Source: JALYOC01 sp036675345 (GTDB taxonomy: Bacteria; Myxococcota; Myxococcia; Myxococcales; Myxococcaceae). From it: a stretch of DNA of 31,819 nucleotides. The first letter of the stretch is position 1; each line of letters starts with the position of its first letter. Below are positions 14,729 to 22,634 of this stretch, piece after piece. The notes under the pieces are model-generated. The model was not told the DNA's origin. It worked only from the letters and a program-made list of their open reading frames with translations, and made no database searches. A program made the translations under genes and the position numbers. Location of the stretch: NCBI GenBank assembly GCA_036675345.1, contig JAKFFE010000023.1, positions 1-31,819 on the forward strand, read 5' to 3'.

Positions 14729-14773
14729 GGCGACCTTCCGGACCATCGCGTCTGGGAGGTCGCCTTCTTCGTT
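14729..14773 (+). terminator. Intrinsic-type terminator after the M16 pair
   Basis: GGCGACCT (14729-14736) pairs perfectly with AGGTCGCC (14757-14764). An inner stem, CCGGAC with GTCTGG, extends the hairpin with one G-T pair and a 6-base loop. It is followed by TTCTTCGTT. This should end the M16 transcript and isolate it from the kinase gene. Confidence 0.7.
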
Positions 14774-14821
14774 GGGGGCCCGGTTGTCTCCGGCGGCCTG
14801 ACCGGGACATCCTCTCCGGCA

Positions 14822-16291
14822 GTGGACTTCGACAACCTGCAGGACGAGGTGCAGTTCCTCCGGGCCCTGGTCCGGGTGACCCGGCTGGTGGACGACATCC
14901 TGGAGGACTGTCTGGAGCAGCAGCTGGGACTGGCTGCCGCGCTGGATGTCTTTCTGGGGCAGGCGGTCCGGCTGGTCCCCTCCCGGGGGGGCTTCGTCCA
15001 GCTGCACGGCAGCCGGGGACCGGTGATCTGCCGCGCCACCACGAACTTCCCCGCCGACTTCGAGGCGCTGGCGGCGTCGGAGGGCGCGGTCCCCTTCCGC
15101 GGAGGCAACGTCTATGTGCGTCCGCTGACCCTGGGGAAGACCCGGGTGGGCGCGTTCGGGTTGTGGATCCCCGGCGCGCTGCAGGACGCCAAGGTGCTGG
15201 CGCTGGTGGATGCGATGGCCGAGCAGCTGGACTCCTCGCTGCTGGGGTTCATGGCCCTGGCCGAAGGCCGCAGCCCGCTGGAGCGGCTGGACGAGCTCAA
15301 CGACGCGCTGCACTTCCTGCCCCGGGCCCGCATCGGCCGCTACGAGCTGGTGGCTCCGCTGGCTGCGGGCGGGATGGCCCAGGTGATGGTGGCCCGCACC
15401 CTGGGTCCGGAGGGGGTGGGGCGGCTGGTGGCGTTGAAGCGGATCCTCCCCCACCTGTGCGCCGACCCGGTGATGATCGAACAGTTCCTGGACGAGGCCC
15501 GGATCGGGATGCGGCTGTCCCATCCGAATCTGGTGATGGTCCACGACTTCGGTCAGACCGGCGGCTCCTACTTCATCGCCATGGAGCTGGTCCGGGGAGT
15601 GGACCTGTTCGATCTGCTGGAGCGGGTGGGGCCGCTGGAGCCGGCCACCGCGGTGGGAATCCTGGTCCAGGCGCTGACCGGACTGCACGCCGCCCACCAG
15701 GCCCGGGCTGAGGATGGTTCGTCGCTGGAGCTGGTCCACCGCGACCTGTCCCCCAGCAACGTGATGATCGGCTACGACGGCCGGGTGAAGGTGATGGACT
15801 TCGGGGTGGCCAGGTCTCGCGTCCGCCAGACCGTCACCCAGTCCGGGCTGGTGAAGGGCAAGCCGCAGTACATGGCCCCGGAACAGGCGGTGGATGATCC
15901 CCTGGATCACCGGACCGACCTGTTCGCGATGGGGCTGATCCTGGTGGAGGCGCTGACCGGTCACAATCCCTTCCGCCGCGAGGACGACGTGAAGACCATG
16001 GAGGCGATCGTCAACGACGCGCTGGCCCTGCCGGCGGCGATCCCCACCGCGCTGCGGCCGGTGGTGGAGCGGGCCCTGGCCAAGAACCCCTCCCAGCGCT
16101 TCTCCTCCGCGGCGGAGATGGCCATCGCCCTGGAGCGGGCGGTGGTGGCGCGCCGGCCAGAGGTGCTGGGACGGGAGCTGCTCACCCACTTCCCGGAGCG
16201 TCTGCGCACGGTCACCGGGTGGGAGAGTCCGGGCCAATCCCGGGACGTCTCGTTGGACCACACCCGCGAGCGGGCGGCGGTCTCCAAGTAG
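14822..16291 (+). CDS. Eukaryote-type Ser/Thr protein kinase with N-terminal GAF-like region
   Basis: The protein (489 aa) phosphorylates Ser/Thr. The kinase domain spans ~172-435: glycine loop AAGGMAQV (181-188), catalytic Lys206 (VALKR), helix-C Glu225, HRDLSPSNV with Asp308, DFG at 326-328 and APE at 352-354, so it should be active. Residues ~20-150 look like a GAF-type sensor (LDVFLGQAVRLVPSRGGFVQL, then LGKTRVGAFGLWIPG). There is no transmembrane segment, unlike PknB-type kinases, and the sensor precedes the kinase, which is the less common order. A GTG start is used; no good Shine-Dalgarno site is visible. It heads a close-packed unit with a CsgG-like and two lipoprotein genes. Confidence 0.9.
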   Translation: MDFDNLQDEVQFLRALVRVTRLVDDILEDCLEQQLGLAAALDVFLGQAVRLVPSRGGFVQLHGSRGPVICRATTNFPADFEALAASEGAVPFRGGNVYVRPLTLGKTRVGAFGLWIPGALQDAKVLALVDAMAEQLDSSLLGFMALAEGRSPLERLDELNDALHFLPRARIGRYELVAPLAAGGMAQVMVARTLGPEGVGRLVALKRILPHLCADPVMIEQFLDEARIGMRLSHPNLVMVHDFGQTGGSYFIAMELVRGVDLFDLLERVGPLEPATAVGILVQALTGLHAAHQARAEDGSSLELVHRDLSPSNVMIGYDGRVKVMDFGVARSRVRQTVTQSGLVKGKPQYMAPEQAVDDPLDHRTDLFAMGLILVEALTGHNPFRREDDVKTMEAIVNDALALPAAIPTALRPVVERALAKNPSQRFSSAAEMAIALERAVVARRPEVLGRELLTHFPERLRTVTGWESPGQSRDVSLDHTRERAAVSK

Positions 16292-16331
16292 CGCCCTCGG
16301 AGCCGGCGGGGTTCTGACGTAGATTCCCGGG

Positions 16332-17204
16332 GTGACTCCGCTCCTGGCGTTGACGACCCTCGCGTTGCTGACCGCGGCTCCCACTCCCCCACCGGTGAAG
16401 CTGGCCGCCCCCGGGTTCCAGGCGGTGCAGCTGCCGGAGGAGGTGGTCCGCTTCTACTCCGAACACTTCGCCCAGCAGCTGGTGCTGCAGGGGCTGGGGG
16501 TGATCACCCAGCAGCAGATCTCCGCGCTGGTCGGCCTGGAGCGGCAGAAGCAGCTGGTCGGCTGCAGCGACGAGTCCTGCATGGCCGAGCTGGCCGGGGC
16601 CCTGGGCGTGGACGCGATGATCACCGGCAGCATCGGCAAGCTGGGCGCCGCCTATCAGGTCAACCTCTCGATCATCTCCGCCAAGGACGGGCAGGTCCTG
16701 GCCGCCCACTCCCGGAAGTTGCGCGGCGAAGAGGAGGTGCTCGATGAGCTCACCGCCGCCGCCCGCCAGATGGGGCCGCAGGTGCTGACGGGGCTGCGGC
16801 GTCCGGCCGGTGCCGCGCCGGCGCCCCAGGCCTCGGTCACCCCGCCTGGTCCTGCGCCTGCCGCGCAGCCTGGGCATTGGAAGGGGCTGTGGTGGGCGCC
16901 GGTGTCCGCGGGGGTGGTCTCCGCCGGGGTGGGCGGCTTTCTCCTCTACCGCACCTCCCAGGAGTTCAACGCGGTCTCCGCCTGGCGCCTTTCGACCGAA
17001 CCGGTCTCCCTGGCCACCGTGGAGGGCAGCGCCGAACGGGGAGGCCAGGCGCAGCTGTGGGGGCTGACCCTGACCGGGGTGGGAGTGGCGGCGATCGGCA
17101 CCGGGCTGTGGATGTTGCTCTCCCAGCCCTCCACCCCCCAGGTGCTGGTGGGGATCGATCCCGCCGGCGGGGGCATGGTCGGACTGCAGGGGGTGCTGCC
17201 GTGA
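16332..17204 (+). CDS. CsgG/TolB-like exported protein with C-terminal membrane helices
   Basis: The product has 290 residues from a GTG start. A hydrophobic N-terminus (MTPLLALTTLALLTAAPTPP) is an export signal. Residues ~25-155 form a CsgG/FlgO/TolB-N-like alpha-beta domain, with QQQISALVGLERQKQLVGC, then DESCMAELAGALGVD and MITGSIGKLGAAYQVNLSII. This arrangement with two cysteines (VGCSDESC) is common to a family I associate with Deltaproteobacteria/Myxococcota. An Ala/Pro-rich linker leads to two hydrophobic segments (~187-205 and ~245-263). The stop overlaps the next start by four bases (GTGA), so expression is coupled with the FG-GAP lipoprotein. Role unknown; envelope assembly or sensing is a guess. 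Confidence 0.78.
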   Translation: MTPLLALTTLALLTAAPTPPPVKLAAPGFQAVQLPEEVVRFYSEHFAQQLVLQGLGVITQQQISALVGLERQKQLVGCSDESCMAELAGALGVDAMITGSIGKLGAAYQVNLSIISAKDGQVLAAHSRKLRGEEEVLDELTAAARQMGPQVLTGLRRPAGAAPAPQASVTPPGPAPAAQPGHWKGLWWAPVSAGVVSAGVGGFLLYRTSQEFNAVSAWRLSTEPVSLATVEGSAERGGQAQLWGLTLTGVGVAAIGTGLWMLLSQPSTPQVLVGIDPAGGGMVGLQGVLP

Positions 17205-18760
17205 GAAGCTCCCGCCTGGTTCCGCTGCTGCTCCTCTGCCTGACCGGCTGCAATTTCGATCAGGAACTCCGCGACTGCATCGCGGAGCAGATCTGCGTGG
17301 ATGAGTCCCTCTCGGTCACCCTGCACTCGACGGCCAACGCGCAGCCGCTGGGTTCGCGACACCTTCCGCCGGCGCAACACCGGCGGCCGGTCATCGCGTG
17401 GCAGGAACTGCCGGACGCGGTCTACCAGGTGCAGGCCTCCCTCTGTCCCACTGGAGCGCTGAGCGACTGCGCGTTCAACGACGTGGGGTCAGGCGTCGTG
17501 GCCACCCAGTTCGAGCTGCCGATTCCGGGGGTGGACGGTCTTCCCTACGTGGGTCGCTACGTCTACCGGGTCCGGGCCTGCAAGACGAACGGGCTGCAGG
17601 CCTGTGGCCGGTGGACCCCACCGCGCTACTTCCAGGCGGGCGACCCGTCGGGGCCCTTTCCGGGCGACATGACCGGGGATGGCCGGGCGGAGGTGGTGGT
17701 GGGAGATCCCAGCGCACACCTGGGGGCGGGTGGACTCATCGTCTTTCGACGCGACGGCAGCGACTTTCTGGCAGACGAGGCCAGCGTCTCCGCCTTGAGC
17801 CCTTCCGCCGGCCTGGGCACCTCGGTGGCCCACGCAGGAGACGTGAACGCGGACGGCTACGGGGACGTGGTGGTGGCCGGCGCGGTGGGGACCACCGCCT
17901 ATCTCCTGTTGGGGGACGGAGCTCTGACCCCGGTGGCGCTGCCTGCGCAGGGCGCGGGGTTCCCCGGCTCGGTGGCGGCGGGCGGAGACTTCAACGGCGA
18001 CGGCTATGCCGATGCCCTGGTCTCCAGGCTGGACGGCCTCGACACCCGGGTCTTCGTCTATCCGGGAGGGCCGGACGGACTGGAGCCGGCCCCCGCCTTC
18101 ACCCTCGTCCCTTCCACCGACGGCGTGTTTGGCAAGGCGATGACCGCGCTGGACCTGAACCAGGATGGCTTCTCCGAGGTGATCGTCAGCAGCGCGGCAG
18201 GGAGGGGTGAGGTCTACGTCTTCTTCGGACGCGCGCTCGAAGGGCTGATTGGGGCCGGCATCACCTGGACCGACCCCACCGATTCCGACTTCGGGGTGGG
18301 AGTGGCCGGGGCGGGAGACCTCAATGGCGATGGCTACCCGGACGCCTTGATTCACGCCTCGGGCGGGACCATCCACGTGGCCTTCGGGAACGGCACCGTC
18401 AACGCTCCAGTGCGCAGCGCCACTCCGGGGACCGTCCACGGGGCGGCCGGCGGCTACCTGGACGGAGACGGTTTCGCCGATCTGCTGTTCTTCGGCAGCT
18501 CCGACTTCGCGTTCCATCCCGGAAGCGGCGCCGGGTTGCAGGGCCCGGTCCGGGAGGGCTTCCAGTCTGCTACCCAGCACAGCTTCGCGGTGGCGGGAGA
18601 CGTGGACGGGGATGGGGCGGAGGACGTGGCGGTGGGGGTGATGGTGAACTCCCAGCCCCGGGTGCAGGTCTGGTTCTCGCCCGATCAGTCCACCGAGACG
18701 ATCCTTCCTCCCGCCTCCGGCACCTCCACCTTCGGCCGGTCGGTGGGTTCCATCCGCTAG
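17201..18760 (+). CDS. FG-GAP/VCBS repeat lipoprotein, predicted seven-bladed propeller
   Basis: The product has 519 residues from a GTG start overlapping the previous stop. The lipoprotein signal ends at Cys17 (MRSSRLVPLLLLCLTGC). Residues ~20-145 are a cysteine-containing N-terminal domain (DAVYQVQASLCPTGALSDC, YRVRACKTNGLQACGRW) resembling a fibronectin-type fold. Then come seven calcium-binding FG-GAP motifs: GDMTGDGRAE, GDVNADGYGD, GDFNGDGYAD, LDLNQDGFSE, GDLNGDGYPD, GYLDGDGFAD and GDVDGDGAED. Seven such repeats make a complete integrin-alpha-like beta-propeller. Probably a calcium-stabilised surface protein for binding. The start was set at the GTG because it gives a perfect signal peptide. 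Confidence 0.9.
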   Translation: MRSSRLVPLLLLCLTGCNFDQELRDCIAEQICVDESLSVTLHSTANAQPLGSRHLPPAQHRRPVIAWQELPDAVYQVQASLCPTGALSDCAFNDVGSGVVATQFELPIPGVDGLPYVGRYVYRVRACKTNGLQACGRWTPPRYFQAGDPSGPFPGDMTGDGRAEVVVGDPSAHLGAGGLIVFRRDGSDFLADEASVSALSPSAGLGTSVAHAGDVNADGYGDVVVAGAVGTTAYLLLGDGALTPVALPAQGAGFPGSVAAGGDFNGDGYADALVSRLDGLDTRVFVYPGGPDGLEPAPAFTLVPSTDGVFGKAMTALDLNQDGFSEVIVSSAAGRGEVYVFFGRALEGLIGAGITWTDPTDSDFGVGVAGAGDLNGDGYPDALIHASGGTIHVAFGNGTVNAPVRSATPGTVHGAAGGYLDGDGFADLLFFGSSDFAFHPGSGAGLQGPVREGFQSATQHSFAVAGDVDGDGAEDVAVGVMVNSQPRVQVWFSPDQSTETILPPASGTSTFGRSVGSIR

Positions 18761-18768
18761 CGGTGGCC

Positions 18769-19392
18769 ATGGTCCGCGCGCCCCTCCTCTTCGCCGTGCT
18801 GCTGGGAACCCTGGCCGCCGGCTGTCCCGGCTGTCTGGCGGAGTGCGAACCGGGCGCCGTGGAGCCCTGCGCCTCGGCGCCGGACGGCTCGGTGGGGGTA
18901 GGGGTCTGTGGCGCCGGGGTGCGCCGCTGCGACTCCGAGGGCCGCTTCGGTGCCTGTCAGGGGGCGGGGACTCCCAGCGTGGAGCTGTGCGACGGGCTGG
19001 ACAACGACTGCGACGGCGAGACCGACGAGGCGGTCAGCAACGGCTGCGGTGGCTGCGTTCCGCTGCCCCATCCGCCTCGGGACGTTTGCGGGGACTGCGG
19101 GACCTGGGTTTGCGAGGGCGAGGAGGCGGTGTCCTGCGAACGCCCCGACTTCAATGCCTGTGGGGTGTGCGGTCCGGACCTCCCGCTCTTTGGCGGGCTG
19201 TGCGAGGACGAGTTCAATGGCGGGTGCGGGACCTACGGGTGCAACGTCCCCGGGGACGCGCTGGTCTGCGAAGTCCCCTTCGACACCGACGACGACGGGG
19301 CGACCGGCTGGTGCGACAACTGCCCGGAGGTGGCCAACAGCGACCAGCAGGACACCGACGGGGATGGTCTGGGCGACGCCTGCGACCCTTGA
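18769..19392 (+). CDS. Cysteine-rich MopE-like / thrombospondin-3 repeat lipoprotein
   Basis: The product has 207 residues, 24 of them cysteine. A signal peptide (LLFAVLLGTLAAGC) ends in a lipid-attachable Cys. VELCDGLDNDCDGETDE is the MopE-type putative metal-binding motif, first described in a copper-binding methanotroph protein and widespread in myxobacteria. The end carries calcium-binding thrombospondin-3 repeats (DTDDDGATGWCDNCPEVAN, DTDGDGLGDACD). The protein stops right after a repeat, so it may be shortened. An in-frame GTG at 18763 would add two residues. It follows the FG-GAP gene by eight bases and likely shares its transcript. Probably extracellular or outer-membrane anchored; the bound metal is not known. 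Confidence 0.85.
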   Translation: MVRAPLLFAVLLGTLAAGCPGCLAECEPGAVEPCASAPDGSVGVGVCGAGVRRCDSEGRFGACQGAGTPSVELCDGLDNDCDGETDEAVSNGCGGCVPLPHPPRDVCGDCGTWVCEGEEAVSCERPDFNACGVCGPDLPLFGGLCEDEFNGGCGTYGCNVPGDALVCEVPFDTDDDGATGWCDNCPEVANSDQQDTDGDGLGDACDP

Positions 19393-19417
19393 CCCACCTG
19401 CTCAACCCCCATACAAG
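19389..19417 (+). promoter_or_regulatory. Strong sigma70-type promoter of the liv operon
   Basis: TTGACC (19389-19394, five of six -35 matches) and TACAAG (19412-19417, four of six -10 matches) are separated by exactly 17 bases. The expected transcript start is near 19424, about 26 bases before livK. The -35 box overlaps the stop codon of the MopE-like gene. Confidence 0.65.
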
Positions 19418-19449
19418 CTTCGGCTCTTTTACGAGGGAGAGTTCGCCGA

Positions 19450-20646
19450 ATGCGCCGGATCTCGTATGCGTTTCTCGCGGTCGGAGTGCTCTTCGCAGCC
19501 GGTTGCGAAAAGAAGTCCACCCCCGCGGTCTCTGATGCCGGGGCCACTGGCCAGCCGGCCGCCGTGGGCAACGCGCCCCCGGTGGACTCCAACACCATCC
19601 TGATTGGCGAGGTGGGCGCGCTCACCGGTTCCCAGGCCACCTTCGGGATCTCCACCCAGAACGGGATCGCGCTGGCGATCAAGGAGGCCAACGCCGCCGG
19701 TGGGGTGAACGGCAAGCAGATCGCGATCCGGGTCTACGACTCGCAGAGCAAGCCGGAGGAGGCGGGCAACGCCGCCCTGCGGCTGATCACCCAGGACAAC
19801 GTCCGGCTGATCCTGGGCGACGTGGCCTCCTCCAACTCGCTGGCGATGGCGGAGAAGGCGCAGGGGAACAAGGTGCCGATGATCACCCCCTCCTCCACCA
19901 ACACCACCGTGACCGAGAAGGGCGACTACATCTTCCGCGTCTGCTTCATCGACCCCTTCCAGGGGTTCGTGATGGCCAAGTTCGCCAAGGAGAACCTGAA
20001 GCTGAACAAGGTGGCGGTGCTCCGGGACACCAAGAGCGCCTACTCGATGGGGCTGGCCGATGTGTTCGCCCGCAAGTTCACCGAGATGGGCGGGAAGATC
20101 GTGGGCAACGAGTCCTACCAGCAGGGCGACTCCGACTTCCGCGCCCAGCTGACCGCGCTCAAGAACCAGAAGCCGGAGGGGATCTACCTGCCCGGCTACT
20201 ACTCCGAGGTGGGGGTGATTGCCCGCCAGGCGCGCGAGCTGGGCCTCACCGTCCCCCTGATGGGCGGCGACGGCTGGGACTCCGAGAAGCTGTTCGAGCT
20301 GGGCGGCTCGGCGGTGGAGGGGCACTACTTCTCCAACCACTACTCGCCCGAAGACCCCTCTCCCCGGGTGCAGAAGTTCATCGCCGACTACAAGGCAACC
20401 CACGGCGGGGTGCCCGACTCCCTGGCGGCGCTGGGCTACGACGCGGCCAAGGTGGCGGTGGAGGCGCTCAAGCGGGCCAAGGACAGCTCGCCGGAGGCGC
20501 TGCGCGACGCCATCGCCCAGACCCGCGACTACCCCGGGGTCACCGGGACCATCACCCTCAATGACCAGCGCAACGCCGTGAAGCCGGCGGTGGTGCTCAA
20601 GGTCGGGGATGGGAAGTACGAGTACGTCACCACCGTCTCGCCGTAA
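19450..20646 (+). CDS. livK: Branched-chain amino acid-type ABC importer, substrate-binding lipoprotein
   Basis: The product has 398 residues, with a lipoprotein signal ending at Cys19 (FAAGC), so it is membrane-tethered in the periplasm. The mature part is a type I periplasmic binding fold of the Leu/Ile/Val family: IGEVGALTGSQATFGISTQNG, IKEANAAGGVNGKQIAI, PMITPSSTNTTVTEKGDYIFR, SMGLADVFARKF and SLAALGYDAAKVAVEAL. It captures the substrate and delivers it to the LivHM channel. The exact ligand (branched-chain or other amino acids, or amides) cannot be read from sequence. It has its own promoter at 19389-19417 and is the first gene of a complete five-gene operon. Confidence 0.93.
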   Translation: MRRISYAFLAVGVLFAAGCEKKSTPAVSDAGATGQPAAVGNAPPVDSNTILIGEVGALTGSQATFGISTQNGIALAIKEANAAGGVNGKQIAIRVYDSQSKPEEAGNAALRLITQDNVRLILGDVASSNSLAMAEKAQGNKVPMITPSSTNTTVTEKGDYIFRVCFIDPFQGFVMAKFAKENLKLNKVAVLRDTKSAYSMGLADVFARKFTEMGGKIVGNESYQQGDSDFRAQLTALKNQKPEGIYLPGYYSEVGVIARQARELGLTVPLMGGDGWDSEKLFELGGSAVEGHYFSNHYSPEDPSPRVQKFIADYKATHGGVPDSLAALGYDAAKVAVEALKRAKDSSPEALRDAIAQTRDYPGVTGTITLNDQRNAVKPAVVLKVGDGKYEYVTTVSP

Positions 20647-20655
20647 CCCGAACGC

Positions 20656-21576
20656 TTGGCACAGTTCCTCCAGCACCTGATCAACGGCATCGCCGCCGGC
20701 ACCATCTACGCCCTGGTCGCCCTGGGCTATACGATGGTGTACGGCGTGCTCAAGCTCATCAACTTCGCCCACGGCGACGTGATGATGGTGGGCGTGTACC
20801 TGGGCTATGCCACCGCGGTGCAGCTGGGGCGGGCCAACCAGTCCTCCTTCCTGGGAGTGACCGCGGTGTTCCTGGCGGCGATGCTGGGCTGCGCGTTGAT
20901 CGGGTTTCTGATCGAACGCTTCGCCTACCGGCCGCTGCGGGAGAAGCCGCGGCTGACCGCGCTGATCACCGCGATCGGCATCTCCTTCGCGCTCTCCTAC
21001 GGCTTCCAGCTGGACGTGGGGCCGCTGCCCGGCGCCGCCCCCCGCGCCTTCCCGGAGATCATCCGCCCCACCGAGTGGTTCATCATCGGGGACCGGGCGG
21101 TGGTGATCTGGAACTGGCAGGTGATCTCGCTGCTGATCGCGGTGGGCCTGATGGTGGGGCTGCAGTTCCTGGTCTACCGGACCCGCTTCGGCCGGGCGAT
21201 GCGGGCGGTGTCCTTCGACCACCGGATCGCCGCCCTGATGGGGATCCCCACCGACCGGATCATCGCCCTGACCTTCATGCTGGGCTCGGCGCTGGCCGCC
21301 GGCGCCGGGCTGCTGTACGCGATCAAGGACACCGCCATCCAGCCGCTGATGGGCCTGTACGTGGGCCTGAAGGCCTTCGTGGCGGCGGTGATCGGCGGGA
21401 TCGGGCACGTGCCCGGCGCGGTGATCGGCGCGCTGTTGCTGGGGTTGGTGGAGGAGTTCGTGGTCGGCTACACCGCCTCCTCCTGGCGGGACGCGGTGGC
21501 CTTCGGGTTCCTGATCGTGGTCCTGCTGGTGAAGCCGGAAGGGCTGTTCGGCCGGGTCACCGCGGAGAAGGTCTGA
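20656..21576 (+). CDS. livH: Branched-chain amino acid-type ABC importer, permease LivH
   Basis: The product has 306 residues with about eight hydrophobic helices. Family marks: LINGIAAGTIYALVALGYTM near the start, VYGVLKLINFAHGDVMMVGVY, ERFAYRPLRE, TRFGRAMRAVSFD and ALIGGIGHVPGA-like VAAVIGGIGHVPGAVIGALL. With LivM it forms the inner-membrane channel. The start appears to be TTG at 20656, ten bases after the livK stop; no Shine-Dalgarno site is evident, and the next Met would remove part of the first helix. The end overlaps the livM start (TGATG). Confidence 0.92.
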   Translation: MAQFLQHLINGIAAGTIYALVALGYTMVYGVLKLINFAHGDVMMVGVYLGYATAVQLGRANQSSFLGVTAVFLAAMLGCALIGFLIERFAYRPLREKPRLTALITAIGISFALSYGFQLDVGPLPGAAPRAFPEIIRPTEWFIIGDRAVVIWNWQVISLLIAVGLMVGLQFLVYRTRFGRAMRAVSFDHRIAALMGIPTDRIIALTFMLGSALAAGAGLLYAIKDTAIQPLMGLYVGLKAFVAAVIGGIGHVPGAVIGALLLGLVEEFVVGYTASSWRDAVAFGFLIVVLLVKPEGLFGRVTAEKV

Positions 21577-22634
21577 TGGAGACGGCGGCAGTCCCGGCCC
21601 GGGCGGGTGTCCCCCCGATGCTGCGCGGCATCCTTCCGGTGCTGCTGGCCCTGGCGGTGCTCTCCTTGGCGGAGTGGGCGTTCGGCGGCTGGCCGTTCTT
21701 CGTCTACCTCTCCTCGATCGTGGGGGTGGCGATCATCGCCGCCGTCTCGCTGAACATCGTCAACGGGATGACCGGGCAGTTCTCGATCGGCCACGCCGGC
21801 TTCATGGCGGTGGGCGCGTTCGTGGCCGGGCGCTTCTCCCTCGACTTCCACGACGTGGGGCTGTCCGGGGTTCCGGTCGGCTTCAGCGACCAGCTGTTCT
21901 TCGTGCTGGCGCTGCTGCTGGGCGGGCTGGCCGCCGCCGCCTGCGGCTTCATCGTCGGGCTGCCCTCCTTGCGGCTGCGCGGCGACTATCTGGCGATCGT
22001 CACCCTGGGGTTCGGGGAGATCATCCGGGTGATCGTCCAGAACACCGACGCCTTCGGCCGGGCGCTGGGGCTGTCCGGGATCCCCCAGCGGTCCTCGCTG
22101 TTCATGGTCGGATTCTGGGTGTTCCTCACCGTGCTCACCGCCCGGCGGATCGCGTCTTCTTCCCACGGCCGGTCGCTGTGGGCGATCCGCGAGGATGAGA
22201 TCGCCGCCGAGGCGATGGGGGTGAACACCACCGCCTACAAGGTCCGCTCGTTCGTGATCTCCTCCTTCTTCGCCGGGATCGCCGGCGGGCTGTTCGCCCA
22301 CTTCGTGCCGATCATCAACCCCGGCTCCTTCACCTTCGTCCGCTCGATGGAGATCGTGGTGATGATCGTGGCCGGCGGGCTGGGCTCCACCACCGGGGCG
22401 ATCATCGCCGCCATCGCGCTGACCCTGCTCCCGGAGGCGATGCGAACCGTGTTCACCCAGCTCTCCGGCGGGGATGCCTCGCTGGCCCAGAAGGTGGACC
22501 AGATCCGGATGCCGATCTACGGCCTGCTCCTGGTGGTGCTGATGCTGGTCCGCCCCCAGGGCCTGTTCGGCACCCGCGAGCTGTGGGACCTGCTCCCCCG
22601 CTGGTTCCCGCGCCGCCGCAAGGGTGTGGCATGA
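21576..22634 (+). CDS. livM: Branched-chain amino acid-type ABC importer, permease LivM
   Basis: The product has 352 residues with many hydrophobic helices. Typical LivM blocks: SLNIVNGMTGQFSIGHAGFM, GLPSLRLRGDYLAIVTLGFG, SLWAIREDEIAAEAMGVNTT, YKVRSFVISSFFAGIAGGLF and MIVAGGLGSTTGAIIAA. It is the second half of the membrane channel with LivH. Its start overlaps the livH stop, and its stop overlaps the livG start by four bases (ATGA), so the permeases and ATPases are translationally coupled. The frame is open far upstream of the ATG but that part is the shadow of livH. Confidence 0.93.
   Translation: METAAVPARAGVPPMLRGILPVLLALAVLSLAEWAFGGWPFFVYLSSIVGVAIIAAVSLNIVNGMTGQFSIGHAGFMAVGAFVAGRFSLDFHDVGLSGVPVGFSDQLFFVLALLLGGLAAAACGFIVGLPSLRLRGDYLAIVTLGFGEIIRVIVQNTDAFGRALGLSGIPQRSSLFMVGFWVFLTVLTARRIASSSHGRSLWAIREDEIAAEAMGVNTTAYKVRSFVISSFFAGIAGGLFAHFVPIINPGSFTFVRSMEIVVMIVAGGLGSTTGAIIAAIALTLLPEAMRTVFTQLSGGDASLAQKVDQIRMPIYGLLLVVLMLVRPQGLFGTRELWDLLPRWFPRRRKGVA

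Noticed and set aside
11817..14810. Very long antisense open frame (997 codons) opposite the M16 genes
   Set aside because: It lies fully antisense to two well-supported genes and its His/Gln/Leu/Gly/Arg-rich translation is typical of the complementary strand of high-GC genes.
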